DNA of 44,196 nucleotides. It comes from Candidatus Kuenenia stuttgartensis (GTDB taxonomy: Bacteria; Planctomycetota; Planctomycetia; Pirellulales; UBA1268). Positions 7,768 through 17,255 of the stretch are shown here, in pieces. The notes under the pieces were generated by a model that saw nothing but the letters and a program-made list of their open reading frames with translations, was not told where the DNA came from and did no database searches. The DNA is taken from contig CAMBSN010000016.1 of NCBI GenBank assembly GCA_945870505.1, positions 1 through 44,196 on the forward strand. The letters are read 5' to 3'. Both the position numbers and the translations under genes were made by a program. Positions within the stretch are counted from its first letter, which is position 1. The number at the start of each line of letters is the position of its first letter.

Positions 7768-8972
7768 CGACGCGTCCCTCGTCCGCCGCCCGTGACCCAG
7801 CCTCGACACCAGTCGTGGTCGGCTGTTATCGCACTGCGATTGGTCGGGCGCACGCGACCAAGGGAATCTTCCGCAACGTTCGTGGCGACGAGCTCGCTGC
7901 CGCGGTGGTCCGGGCGGTCGTCGAGCGGAGCGGAGTTGCCTCGGAGACGATCGAAGACGTGGTGCTCGGGGCCACGCAGCAGCGAGGCGAGCTTGGCGGC
8001 AACGTCGCCCGCACCGTGGCGCTGATGGCGGGTCTCCCCTTCACCGCGGCCGCCACCACGGTCAACCGGCTCTGTGGCTCGTCGCTCCAGGCGCTTGCCC
8101 AGGCCTGCCATGCGATCGCCGCGGGCGCAGAGAACGTGCAGGTGGTCGGCGGCGTGGAGCACATGCATCACCTGCCGATGGAGTCGGCCGTCGACATCCA
8201 CCCGCAGGCCCTCGCCCGCACGAGCCGCGGCATGCTCTCGATGGGCCTCACGGCCGAGCAGCTCGCGTCGGTGCACGGCATCGACCGGCAGCGGCAGGAG
8301 GAGTTTGCCCTGGCGAGCCACGAAAAGGCCGCGCGGGCCGATGAGGCTGGCTTGTTTGACGACGAGATCGTTCGCGTGGTCGGCCACGACGAAGCGGGGG
8401 CTGTGACGGAGGCCGTGGCTGACCAGTCGATCCGCCGCGACACAAGGCTTGAGGCGATGGCGGCGCTCGAGCCGGTGTTTCTTCCGAAGATCGGCACGAT
8501 CACGGCGGCGACCAGCGCGCCTTTGAGCGATGGCGCCGCGGCGCTCGTGGTGATGAGCGAGGCCGAGGCGGCCCGGCAGTCGCTCGAGCCTCTCGCCCGC
8601 GTGGTGGCGACGGCCGTGGTCGGCGTGCCGCCGGCCGCGATGGGCACCGGCCCGATCCTGGCCATGAAAAAACTGCTCAATCGGATCGCCGGTCGCGGGA
8701 TCAGCTTGGCCGACATCGATCTCGTCGAACTCAACGAGGCCTTTGCGGCCCAGGCCCTGCACTGCATCGACGAACTCGGTCTCGATCCGGCGCGGGTCAA
8801 CGTCCGCGGCGGCTCGCTCGCCATCGGCCATCCGCTCGGCGCCAGCGGTGCGAGGATCGCCACCACGCTCCTCCACGCCCTCCGCGACGGCGGCGGCCGC
8901 TACGGCGTGGCGACCATGTGCATCGGCCTTGGTCAGGGAATCGCGGTCCTCTTCGAGCGGGTTGGCCGATGA
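7764..8972 (+). CDS. fadA: Acetyl-CoA C-acyltransferase (3-ketoacyl-CoA thiolase)
   Basis: A 402-residue thiolase that cleaves 3-ketoacyl-CoA with CoA, completing each beta-oxidation turn. The nucleophile is C104 (NRLCGSS). H356 (GHPLGASGAR) and C386 (MCIGLGQG) complete the active site. Several segments (FRNVR, GGVEHM-HPM-like loop, NEAFAAQ, CIGLGQGIAVLFERV) closely resemble E. coli FadA rather than acetoacetyl-CoA thiolases. It starts inside the fadB stop (ATGA), and its own stop overlaps the next start in the same way, so the three genes are probably translationally coupled. It should form a complex with FadB. Confidence 0.96.
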   Translation: MTTRPSSAARDPASTPVVVGCYRTAIGRAHATKGIFRNVRGDELAAAVVRAVVERSGVASETIEDVVLGATQQRGELGGNVARTVALMAGLPFTAAATTVNRLCGSSLQALAQACHAIAAGAENVQVVGGVEHMHHLPMESAVDIHPQALARTSRGMLSMGLTAEQLASVHGIDRQRQEEFALASHEKAARADEAGLFDDEIVRVVGHDEAGAVTEAVADQSIRRDTRLEAMAALEPVFLPKIGTITAATSAPLSDGAAALVVMSEAEAARQSLEPLARVVATAVVGVPPAAMGTGPILAMKKLLNRIAGRGISLADIDLVELNEAFAAQALHCIDELGLDPARVNVRGGSLAIGHPLGASGARIATTLLHALRDGGGRYGVATMCIGLGQGIAVLFERVGR

Positions 8973-11900
8973 ATCCCGCGGCGACGACGAGGCTCGACGC
9001 TTCGCGGCCGCAGGTCGGCCAGGCCGCGGCGTCGCTCGTCGAGTTCCTGGCTGCGCGGGCGGGCGACGCCTTCGACCGCCGCGCGATCGTCGACGGCCTT
9101 GCGGTCGCTGCGGCGGCCGGCCACGGACACCACGCGGGCGCGTGGACGTGGGGAGAGGTCATCGCGGCTGCGGTTGGACTCGCCGACGCGTTCGCCGCGG
9201 CGGGCCTTGACCGCGGCGACCGTCTCGCCCACGTCGGCCCGCACTCCCCTGACTGGATCCTCGTCGATCTCGCCTGCCTGCTGGCCGGCGTTGTCCACAT
9301 GCCGCTGCACGCCGACGCATCGCGGGAGGAGCACCGTGCCCACCTCGACTGGCTGGCTCCGAGGGGCGTCGTCTTCTCGGGCGCCAGCGGACCTCTCACG
9401 CCTCGGGATGTGGCCGGCAGGATCACGATCGATGTCACTCGGGGCGGGCCCGTGGCGGCGGCCGGGCTCAGCGGTGATGGCTGGCGCCGGCTCTGGGCCA
9501 CTCCCACCGCCGTCCGCGACCGCGTCGATGGATTCGCACGGCGGTGCGACCCCGAGGCCTGCGCGGTGATCGTGCTGTCCTCCGGCACGACCGGCGTGCC
9601 GCACGGCGTCATGCATTCCCAGCGGTCGCTCGCCGCCAACGCCCTCGCGGCGGCCGACGTGTTTCTTGGTGATCCGCGGGACGTGCGGCTTTCGTGGCTG
9701 CCGCTGAGCCACTCGCTCGCGCTCACCGGCGACCTGGGCACGGCGCTGGTTCGCGGCGGCTGTCTCAACGTGGTTCGGGAGCGGGGCCGCGTGCTCGACG
9801 CCTGCCGTGCGGCGCCACCAACCGCGATTCTCGGTGTGCCGGCGTTCTTCGAACGGCTGGAGCGGGCTGCGGACGCCGGGCGAATCGCCGACCTCGCCGC
9901 AGCCCTCGGCGGCGAAGTGCGGGTCTGCATTTCGGGAGGCGCGCCGCTCCGCCGCCGGACGGCCGAGTTCTTCGCGTCGCGGGGCGTGCCGCTCGTCGAG
10001 GGCTACGGGCTCGCGGAGGCGGGGCCGGTGGTCGCCCTGGCGAATCCGCGGATCGCCAAGGTCGGCACGGTTGGACCGCCGGTGCCCGGTGTCGAGGTCC
10101 GCATCGACGATCGTGCGGCGACGCGGGGCCAGCTCCTCGTCAAGACGCCGAGCCGGGCGATCGGTGTCGTCGCTCCCCACGGCGAGCCTTCGCGACCCGG
10201 CTCCGCTGAACTCGGCGACTGGCTCGAGACGGGCGACCTCGCCGAGATCGATGCGGACGGTCATCTGCGGATCGGGGGGCGTCTTGGTGAGGTGATCGTG
10301 CTTGCCAATGGCGTGAAGCTCCCTCCGGCGGCTGTCGAAGCGGCCCTCGCCGAAGATGACGCGGTAACGCAGGTGTGCGTGGTGGGGGCTGGTCAGCGGC
10401 GGCCCGCGGCGATCGTGGTGCCGGAGCCCACCGTGCTGCGAGCCGCGATTCGGCGGCTGGGGCTCGTGGTCTTGAGCCGCCGGCAGGCCGTCTCCCATCC
10501 ACGGGTGCGTGCATGGCTCGCCCGCCGCTTGGCCCGCCGTCAGGCATCGTTGCCGCGGTCATGGCGAGTGAAAACGTTCGTGATCGCCGACCGGGCGTTT
10601 GACGCGGCCCACGGCGAGACGACCCTCTCGCTCAAACTGAAGCGGGCGGCGATCGAGCGGCATTACCGCGACCGGGTGCTTCATGCGGCCGAGGCGATCG
10701 AGCGACAGGCGGCCGAGGAGGCACGCGGCGACATGAACGGCTCCAGGCACAAGGATGCGGTGGCAGTTGAGTGCCGGTCATGGGTCATGTCGGCACTCTG
10801 GCGTGGCGGCGACGGCGGTTTCGCGACGGCGGCAGCGGCGGCGGCCGAGCCGCTGCCAGACCGGATCGAGGCGGTGCTCGAGCGGGCTGAATCCGAGATC
10901 ACGAGGCTCCGCGCGGAGCAGAGGCTCTACGAGCCGCTCGCCGCGGATCGCTCCCACCCTGCGCCGCTCGCCGACGCCCCACCGCCACCCACCGGCGTGT
11001 TTTCCCGGGAGTCGGAGGAGGCTCTCGGTGACGCCGGACTCTGGGGGCTTGCGGTTCCGGAGGCCTTTGGCGGCAGCGGTGGCTCGATGCTCGATCTCGC
11101 CAGATCGATCACGCGATTGGCGGCGAGCGTGCCGACCGCGGCCGGCACGCTTGCTGTGCACTCCTCGATCGGCGCCGTCTCCACGGTCTTGGGCTTTGGT
11201 TCGGCCGAGCAGCAGGCGCGGCTGCTACCGGACCTCGCGGCGGGCCGGCCGCTCTCCATCTTCGCCGCCACGGAACCCGACGCCGGCTGCGATCTGGCGC
11301 GGATCGCGAGTGTGCTCGAGCACCGTGACGGCCGACTACTGCTGACGGGCACGAAGATGTTCATCACGGGCGCCACCTACGGGCGGTTCGTGAAGGTGTT
11401 GGCTGGGTGCGGGGGCAAGCCTGCCGTGGTGGTCGCTCGCCTGCCGGAGGCCGACACGCCGGAGTTTCAGCTGCGACGCTATGCGCTCCATCCGCTCAAG
11501 CATGCCCACAACGCTGCCCTCGAGTTCACCCGCTTCGAGGTCGATCCCCGCGATGTGATCGATCCGGGGGCGACTGGCGACGCGATGCGGATCATCTGGC
11601 ACGGCCTCAACCGCGGCCGCGTCACGCTCGCTGCGCAGGCGGCCGGCACGCTCCGGCTCCTGCTCGCGCAGGCCCGCGATCACGCGGCGCGGCGGATCAC
11701 ATGGAACCAGCCGATTGCGTCGCGGCAACTGATCCAGGGAAGGCTCGGTCGGATGGCGGCGTCGGTCGTCGCCTGCGACGCGCTTGCCACGTGGGCGGCG
11801 GCGGCGATCGACGGCGGCCAGAGCGGCGAGTGGGAGGCGATCACGGCGAAGGTGCTGGCGAGCCACTGCGTTCGCGATGCGGCGATCGACGCGCTCGGCG

Positions 11901-12463
11901 TGCACGGCGGTCGGGCCTTCCTCGTGGGCCATCCGCTCGGCGACTCGCTCCACGACCACTTCGCCGTCACGGTCTACGAGGGGGAGAGCGACCTGCTCGG
12001 CCTGGCGCTCTTCAAGGGCCTCTCCAAGCACCACCCGCTTGCGGCATCGCGCGACGCGGCGGCATGGCAGCGAGCGGGCTCATGGTTGGCCTGGCGGGTG
12101 GCGACCGCGGCCGGCTCCGCGCGTCGCGACATCACGATCCTCGACCGCCGGCTCCGCAACCACGCCGCGCGGGCCCGCCGGCAGTTGTCGCAGCTGGCCG
12201 TCGCCATCGACCGGGCGATCCGCCGGCACCGCCGGTCGCTCGCCGAACGGCAGCTCGAGGTGGGGGCCCTCTCGGCCGCCGTTCGCGACGCAGCCAGTGT
12301 CCTGGCGGTCGCCCACCACGCCGACGCTTCGGGCAACGACGCGATGCTCGCCCCCGCAGACGCCTGGTGCCGGCTCGCCCTGGCCCGAGCCGCCGGCCGC
12401 ATGTCGTCGGCCGACGACCTCACGGCCGTCGCCTCCGTGGGTGAAGGCGTATCCGCGCGGTAG
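8969..12463 (+). CDS. Acyl-CoA ligase / acyl-CoA dehydrogenase fusion protein
   Basis: A 1164-residue fusion. Residues about 20-570 form an adenylate-forming long-chain acyl-CoA synthetase: P-loop LSSGTTGVPHG near 200, VEGYGLAEAGPV near 344, TGDLAEID near 420, and a C-terminal LKLKR near 555 like the catalytic-Lys segment of long-chain ligases. An Ala/Glu-rich linker (570-660) leads to an acyl-CoA dehydrogenase at about 660-1050: FAATEPDAGCD, GTKMFITGA, and YEGESDLLG with E1004 at the catalytic-base position. A basic helical extension of about 110 residues follows, as in VLCAD-type enzymes. It would activate fatty acids and catalyse the first oxidation. ATG 8969 overlaps the fadA stop. No ETF genes are in the window. 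Confidence 0.88.
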   Translation: MNPAATTRLDASRPQVGQAAASLVEFLAARAGDAFDRRAIVDGLAVAAAAGHGHHAGAWTWGEVIAAAVGLADAFAAAGLDRGDRLAHVGPHSPDWILVDLACLLAGVVHMPLHADASREEHRAHLDWLAPRGVVFSGASGPLTPRDVAGRITIDVTRGGPVAAAGLSGDGWRRLWATPTAVRDRVDGFARRCDPEACAVIVLSSGTTGVPHGVMHSQRSLAANALAAADVFLGDPRDVRLSWLPLSHSLALTGDLGTALVRGGCLNVVRERGRVLDACRAAPPTAILGVPAFFERLERAADAGRIADLAAALGGEVRVCISGGAPLRRRTAEFFASRGVPLVEGYGLAEAGPVVALANPRIAKVGTVGPPVPGVEVRIDDRAATRGQLLVKTPSRAIGVVAPHGEPSRPGSAELGDWLETGDLAEIDADGHLRIGGRLGEVIVLANGVKLPPAAVEAALAEDDAVTQVCVVGAGQRRPAAIVVPEPTVLRAAIRRLGLVVLSRRQAVSHPRVRAWLARRLARRQASLPRSWRVKTFVIADRAFDAAHGETTLSLKLKRAAIERHYRDRVLHAAEAIERQAAEEARGDMNGSRHKDAVAVECRSWVMSALWRGGDGGFATAAAAAAEPLPDRIEAVLERAESEITRLRAEQRLYEPLAADRSHPAPLADAPPPPTGVFSRESEEALGDAGLWGLAVPEAFGGSGGSMLDLARSITRLAASVPTAAGTLAVHSSIGAVSTVLGFGSAEQQARLLPDLAAGRPLSIFAATEPDAGCDLARIASVLEHRDGRLLLTGTKMFITGATYGRFVKVLAGCGGKPAVVVARLPEADTPEFQLRRYALHPLKHAHNAALEFTRFEVDPRDVIDPGATGDAMRIIWHGLNRGRVTLAAQAAGTLRLLLAQARDHAARRITWNQPIASRQLIQGRLGRMAASVVACDALATWAAAAIDGGQSGEWEAITAKVLASHCVRDAAIDALGVHGGRAFLVGHPLGDSLHDHFAVTVYEGESDLLGLALFKGLSKHHPLAASRDAAAWQRAGSWLAWRVATAAGSARRDITILDRRLRNHAARARRQLSQLAVAIDRAIRRHRRSLAERQLEVGALSAAVRDAASVLAVAHHADASGNDAMLAPADAWCRLALARAAGRMSSADDLTAVASVGEGVSAR

Positions 12464-12546
12464 GCTTTTGGCAGGCGGGTGAGGCGAAACCTTTCGGGTT
12501 CGTCACCGTTCAACTGATACGGATCGCATATGAACCGTGTGGTATT

Positions 12547-12598
12547 GAAAAGCCGACCGGCCGTGAGGCCGCGGGCGTTCCTTCACGCAGGGCTTTTC
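12547..12598 (+). terminator. Hairpin after the beta-oxidation operon (C-type repeat)
   Basis: GAAAAGCC (12547-12554) pairs perfectly with GGCTTTTC (12591-12598), enclosing an inner GGCC-GTGA-GGCC hairpin. It lies 84 bases after the stop of the ligase-dehydrogenase gene. The left part (AAAGCCGA-GGCCGT-AGGCC-CGGGCG) resembles the element at 2811-2851, so this is a second copy of a dispersed hairpin family probably used as a terminator. Confidence 0.6.
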
Positions 12599-12624
12599 GC
12601 GGAGTGACCCACGAGGGTGATGTC

Positions 12625-14586
12625 ATGATCGGGCAGCGCGTGCGGACACGATTGGGCCTTGCTCTAGCCATGGCCGCCGTGGTGTTGGCCACAACGTGCC
12701 TGGCAGCCAACCGCGCGAAGCCCACCCGGGCTGCGCCGAGGTCTGGTCTGCCGGCCGCGGTGACGACACCGCCTACCGGGCCCGTGATGAAGTTGGCGGC
12801 GGTCGACGCCGGTCGCCGCGTTCGTGTGCATGCCGAGGCGGCCGAAATCGACGCGCATCTCGCCGCTCGCTGGCAGGAGCATGCCGTCGAGCCGTCGCCG
12901 CCCCTCGACGACGCCCAGTTCGTCCGCCGGATCCACCTCGAACTCGCCGGCCGGATTCCTACGTACGAGGAGACGGTGGCGTTTCTTCGCGACACCGCCT
13001 CCGACAAACGCGACCAGCTGATCGAGCGGCTGCTCGCGAGCTCCGACTACGTCAGCCACTTCTACAACTACTGGGCCGACGTGCTGCGTCTCTCCGAGCG
13101 GCCCCAGAAGAATCTCCTCTTCGAGCCCTACCTGGCGTGGGTCAAGGAGTCGATTCGCACGAATCGTCACTACGACGATTGGGTGCACGAGATGCTCACC
13201 GCCGACGGCCGGCTCTGGGAGAACCCCGCTGTGGGCTTCCAACTCCGCGACGACGGCATGCCGCTGCCGTATGTAGACAACACCGTGCGCGTGCTGCTCG
13301 GTACGCAGATCGGTTGTGCGCAGTGCCACGATCACCCATTCGATCACTGGACGCAGCACCAGTTCTACGAACTGGCCGCCTTCACGGCCGGCACGCGGAC
13401 GCGGCTCGGTGGAGCGCCGCGGTCGGGGAAACCCGGCGGGGAGGCAAAGCCGATCCCGCCGCCAGCCGTGCGAACGCTCGTCAAGGACGCGCGCGACTCG
13501 AAGGGGAAGAAGGCCGGGGCCCTGGTGCAGTTCATCCAGGCCAATGCCACGGCGGTGAGCTTCCACGACACCACGCTCAAGCTGCCTCGCGACTACCAGT
13601 ACGACGACGCGAGGCCGGCCGACCCGGTGGAGCGGGAACTGCTCTGGGGCAAGGTGCCCGCCAGTGTCCGGAATGCGAACGGCCGCGAGCAGCTTGCCGG
13701 GTGGATGGTGTCGCGGACAAATCGCCAGTTCGCCCGGACGATCGCGAACCGCTTCTGGAAGAAGGTCATGGGTGTGGGGCTCGTCGAGCCCATCGACGAT
13801 TTTCGTGAGGAGAATCCCGCGAGCGATCCGGAGCTGCTCGAGCACCTCACCGATCTCGTGCTCCGCCTCGACTTCGATCTCCGCGAGTATGTCCGCGTGC
13901 TCGTCTCGACCTCCGCCTACCAGCGGCGGGCGGTGATTCACGACACTACGGACGAGCAGCCGTTCCGCTACCCGGGGCCAGCCCTTCGGCGGATGACGGC
14001 TGAGCAGGTCTGGGATTCCATCGTGGGTCTCATTGCCCTCAATCCCTGGAGCGTGCAGCGGCCGACGGCGGTGGAGATTGCAAACGTGGCCGGCGTCGAC
14101 CTCCGCACCGCCACCATCGACGACGTCGAGCAGCAGTTCGACCGGTTCGTGGCGGAGTATGGACCCGGGGCCTACCAGCGGCGGCTCAGCAAGGTCTGCG
14201 GGTATCGGGGGCAGTGGCTCCTGAAGGCGAGCGAGATGCCGGCGCCGCTGCCGCTGGGCCACTTTCTCCGGCAGTTCGGCCAGAGCGACCGGGAGACGAT
14301 CGAGGGCGGGCGGACTGTTCCGACTATTCCGCAGACCCTGGCGATGTTCAACGGTCCGATCACTCACGCGATGCTCGAGGAAGGCTCCGTGGTGTATGAG
14401 ACCGTGATGGAACACGATGCCGACGAGACCATCGACATCGTCTTTCTCACGGTGCTGTCGCACGAGCCGTCTCCGGAGGATCGGCAGGCCGCCATCGACG
14501 AACTGACGGCCGCCGATCCCGCCACCGGTTGCGGCAACCTGATCTGGGCCCTGCTCAACACCCGCGAGTTCCTCTTCATTCAGTAG
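12625..14586 (+). CDS. Secreted DUF1549/DUF1553 protein with CxxCH motif
   Basis: A 653-residue protein with an N-terminal signal peptide (RTRLGLALAMAAVVLATTCLA). DUF1549 covers about 90-265 and carries CAQCHDHPFDHW, a CxxCH cytochrome-c-like motif (C231, C234, H235). DUF1553 covers about 345-630 (NRFWKKVMGVGLVEPIDDFREENPAS). These planctomycete-expanded proteins are usually encoded next to a DUF1501 protein, as here; their function is not established, though a role with extracytoplasmic redox or polymer degradation has been proposed. ATG 12625 follows GAGGGTGAT; a GTG at 12604 is also in frame. It is unusually close (6 bp) to the next gene. Confidence 0.92.
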   Translation: MIGQRVRTRLGLALAMAAVVLATTCLAANRAKPTRAAPRSGLPAAVTTPPTGPVMKLAAVDAGRRVRVHAEAAEIDAHLAARWQEHAVEPSPPLDDAQFVRRIHLELAGRIPTYEETVAFLRDTASDKRDQLIERLLASSDYVSHFYNYWADVLRLSERPQKNLLFEPYLAWVKESIRTNRHYDDWVHEMLTADGRLWENPAVGFQLRDDGMPLPYVDNTVRVLLGTQIGCAQCHDHPFDHWTQHQFYELAAFTAGTRTRLGGAPRSGKPGGEAKPIPPPAVRTLVKDARDSKGKKAGALVQFIQANATAVSFHDTTLKLPRDYQYDDARPADPVERELLWGKVPASVRNANGREQLAGWMVSRTNRQFARTIANRFWKKVMGVGLVEPIDDFREENPASDPELLEHLTDLVLRLDFDLREYVRVLVSTSAYQRRAVIHDTTDEQPFRYPGPALRRMTAEQVWDSIVGLIALNPWSVQRPTAVEIANVAGVDLRTATIDDVEQQFDRFVAEYGPGAYQRRLSKVCGYRGQWLLKASEMPAPLPLGHFLRQFGQSDRETIEGGRTVPTIPQTLAMFNGPITHAMLEEGSVVYETVMEHDADETIDIVFLTVLSHEPSPEDRQAAIDELTAADPATGCGNLIWALLNTREFLFIQ

Positions 14587-14592
14587 GATTCC

Positions 14593-15879
14593 ATGCGTTT
14601 CTCACCCGTGATCAGCGACGACCGACTCGCCCGCCGCACGTTCCTTGGCAATGCCGCGCGGGCCGCATTTGGTCTCACGCTCCTGGAATCCGTCACGGGG
14701 CGAGCATCGGCCGCAGCCGACACGGCCGCCGGTGGCGTGAACGTCATCACGCTGATGATGCGTGGGGCGATGAGCCACATCGACACCTTCGATCCAAAGC
14801 CCGGCCGCGAGGAGCAGGGGGAGACCGATTCGATCGCCACGAAGCTTTCGGGCATCCGGTTCGGCGAGCACCTGCCGCGGCTGGCCGGGCTCGCCGACCG
14901 GCTCGCCATCATCCGCTCGCTCACCACCGAGACCGGGGCCCACGAGCAGGGCACCTATCTCATGCGGACGAGCTACCCGCAGATCAACAGCATCCGTCAT
15001 CCGTCGTTCGGGTCGTGGGCCGTGCACGCGCTCGGCAAGCGGAGCGGCGACCTGCCGGGCTATGTGCTCGTGGGCAATGGCAACGAGCACCCGGGCTGCG
15101 GCTTTCTCGACCCCGCCCTCACGCCGGTGCCGCTCGCCGATCCCGCGCGTGGCCTGGAGAACATCACCCGCCCTGGCTACCTGACGCAGGCAAACTTCGA
15201 GCGGCGGCTGGCGCTCGCCGACCGGATCGACCACGACTTCAAGCAGCGGTACGCCGGCCGGCAGATCGAGGCCTACGACCGGATGTATGCCGATGCCGTT
15301 CGCCTGATGGGCAGCGGCGACCTCGCCGCCTTCGACATCGCCCGCGAGGACGACAAGACCCGAGAACGATATGGCCGTTCGCGGCTCGGCCAGGGCTGCC
15401 TGCTCGCGCGGCGGCTCGTCGAGAGTGGCGTCCGCTGCGTGGAGGTGGAGATGGGGGGCTGGGACATGCACCGCGACCTGTGGGAGGACCTGCCCGGGAA
15501 GGTCGGCGAACTCGACACCGCCATGGCGACCCTGCTCGAGGACCTCGACGCCCGCGGCCTTCTTGGCTCGACGCTCGTGGTGCTCGCCACGGAGTTTGGC
15601 CGTTCGCCCAAGATCAACGAGAACGCCGGCCGCGACCATCACCCGGCAGTCTTCTCGGCCGTGCTGGCCGGTGCCGGGGTGAAGCCGGGCGTGGTGCATG
15701 GCGCCAGCGACGCCGGCGGCCGCCTGCCCGACCGCGATGCTGTGAGCGTGGCCGACTTCAACGCCACGATCGCGGCGGCCTGCGGCCTGCCGTGGGAGAA
15801 GGAGTTCGTCGCCCCCAACGGCCGCCCGTTCAAGATCGCCAACGACGGCAAGCCCATCGCCGCCGTGCTCACCGGCTGA
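14593..15879 (+). CDS. DUF1501 family Tat-exported protein
   Basis: A 428-residue protein beginning with a twin-arginine-type signal (DDRLARRTFLGNAARAAFGL, R14-R15) that ends in an Ala-rich stretch. The body is a sulfatase/alkaline-phosphatase-like fold typical of DUF1501: MMRGAMSHIDTFDPKP near the start, and LVVLATEFGRSPKINENAGRDHHP near 335-358. It is the operon partner of the preceding DUF1549/1553 gene (6-bp gap). The pairing and Tat export suggest a folded, perhaps metal-bearing, periplasmic partner; substrate unknown. Followed immediately by repeat cluster 2. Confidence 0.93.
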   Translation: MRFSPVISDDRLARRTFLGNAARAAFGLTLLESVTGRASAAADTAAGGVNVITLMMRGAMSHIDTFDPKPGREEQGETDSIATKLSGIRFGEHLPRLAGLADRLAIIRSLTTETGAHEQGTYLMRTSYPQINSIRHPSFGSWAVHALGKRSGDLPGYVLVGNGNEHPGCGFLDPALTPVPLADPARGLENITRPGYLTQANFERRLALADRIDHDFKQRYAGRQIEAYDRMYADAVRLMGSGDLAAFDIAREDDKTRERYGRSRLGQGCLLARRLVESGVRCVEVEMGGWDMHRDLWEDLPGKVGELDTAMATLLEDLDARGLLGSTLVVLATEFGRSPKINENAGRDHHPAVFSAVLAGAGVKPGVVHGASDAGGRLPDRDAVSVADFNATIAAACGLPWEKEFVAPNGRPFKIANDGKPIAAVLTG

Positions 15880-15887
15880 CGTCTCCC

Positions 15888-16206
15888 GTAGCACAGGTTG
15901 CCAGTAGCGCAGGTTTTCAACCTGTGGCGCCCGGCACTCGCTTCGCGCTCGCTCGGGGCTGCCCATGCCCCGTCGCCGGACGTTCGCTGCGGGCATCCTG
16001 CCCTTCGCTCTCTCGATGCCGGCTGCGCTTCGGCATCCTGCCTGCGCTGGCCGCCAACGCCGGCTCCCGGGGCACGGGCAGCCCCTCACCGTCTTCCGTA
16101 GCACAGGTTTTCAACCTGTGGCGCCCCTCGCCGTCTCCCGTAGCACAGGTTGTCAACCTGTGCCCCCCTCGCCGTCTTCCGCCGTAGCACAGGTTTTCAA
16201 CCTGTG
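15888..16206 (+). repeat. Repeat cluster 2: half-A, A, B, A, A, A
   Basis: This fills the 338-bp convergent gap between the DUF1501 gene and sppA. A truncated A (15888-15900) abuts full A copies at 15904-15926, 16098-16120, 16140-16162 and 16184-16206. The B element spans 15955-16085 (arms 15955-15971 and 16069-16085), with internal hairpins GGGCA-TCC-TGCCC (15991-16003) and GGCA-TCC-TGCC (16032-16042). The second hairpin differs from cluster 1 by a C-G to G-C swap that preserves pairing. Confidence 0.9.
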
Positions 16207-16217
16207 CCCCCCCTTAC

Positions 16218-17255
16218 CTACTCGCTTCGCACGAGGGCGGGGAGCCAGTTGCAGAGATACCAGCCCCGCGGCGTGGTGAGTTCGGCGATCGCGGCGAGAT
16301 CGACGCGGCCCGTGGGCGAGGCCCCGCCGAGCACTTCGTCGAGCAGCCCCTTCGGCTTCGTGTATTTCACGACACGGGCCTTGTCCGCAGAGAGTCCGGC
16401 CAGTTCCACCGCGCGGTCGATCGCCTCCTCCTGAAACCCGATCCGGTCGACGAGACCTGCCTCGAGCGCCTGCCGTGCGGTGAAGATCTGCCCCGTGGCG
16501 ACCCTGTCGACCGCGGCGTCGTCGAGCTTCGGCCGACCGGCCTTCACGATCTCTTTGAACCGCCGGAACATGTCGTCGACCAGTTCCTGGATGATTTTCC
16601 GTTCCTTCTCCGCGAGTTCCGGCGTGCGGTCCTTTGAGACGCTGAGCATCTCCTTGAGCGGTCCGCTGGCGATCGAGTCGTCGCGGATGTCGTACTTCCG
16701 CAGCGCCTGCGAGATGTCGAAGTGCGGGATGATCACGCCGATGGAGCCGGTGAGCGTGGCTGGTTCGGCGAAGATCACGTCGTCCTTTCCGCGGTTGGCC
16801 ATCGCCACGTAGTAGCCACCACTGGCTGCGATGCCACCCATGCTCACCACCACGGGGATGTCTCGCTTCTCCACAAGCTTGGCGAGGCGGTGGTGAATCT
16901 CGTCACTGCCGCTGACCGTGCCGCCAGGGGAGTCGACCCGCAGCACGATCGCCTTCACCGCCTCATCCTCCTCCACCTGGTCGAGCTGCGCCCGCACGAA
17001 GCCGTCGCCGCCGAGAATGGCACCGGTGACGCTGACGATGGCCACCTTGTCGGCCGCGAGTTTGGAGAGCGAATGCCACTTCTCGACCACGCGGCTGTCT
17101 CGCTGGAAATACTTCGAAAAGGCACCGGCGCTCCCGATGGCCGAGAGCACCGCAATGCTGGCAACGATCCAGCCCGCTCGTGCGAACCAGCGACTCCAGG
17201 GGTTCGCCTGTTCGAGAATCACCCGCGTCGGTGGCTGCTGCGATTCGATCTGCAT
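16218..17255 (-). CDS. sppA: Signal peptide peptidase SppA (short form)
   Basis: A 345-residue membrane-anchored serine protease of the S49 family that digests cleaved signal peptides. One N-terminal transmembrane helix (about 27-46) is followed by the protease domain. The nucleophile is S145 (GGIAASGGYY) and the general base K201 (GPLKEML), at spacing like Bacillus SppA; DSPGGTVSGSDEI forms the upstream oxyanion region. The length matches the single-domain form rather than the tandem E. coli form. It is divergent from the TIM-barrel gene (208-bp gap); its 3' end faces repeat cluster 2. Confidence 0.94.
   Translation of the reverse strand: MQIESQQPPTRVILEQANPWSRWFARAGWIVASIAVLSAIGSAGAFSKYFQRDSRVVEKWHSLSKLAADKVAIVSVTGAILGGDGFVRAQLDQVEEDEAVKAIVLRVDSPGGTVSGSDEIHHRLAKLVEKRDIPVVVSMGGIAASGGYYVAMANRGKDDVIFAEPATLTGSIGVIIPHFDISQALRKYDIRDDSIASGPLKEMLSVSKDRTPELAEKERKIIQELVDDMFRRFKEIVKAGRPKLDDAAVDRVATGQIFTARQALEAGLVDRIGFQEEAIDRAVELAGLSADKARVVKYTKPKGLLDEVLGGASPTGRVDLAAIAELTTPRGWYLCNWLPALVRSE

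Noticed and set aside
5899-7809. 636-residue minus-strand open frame antisense to fadB
   Set aside because: Shadow of fadB; no recognisable family and composition typical of antisense GC-rich frames.
15898-16279. Short plus-strand frames reading VAQVFNL or STGFQPV through the repeats
   Set aside because: These peptides are simply translations of the A hairpin in different frames and recur wherever the repeat occurs.
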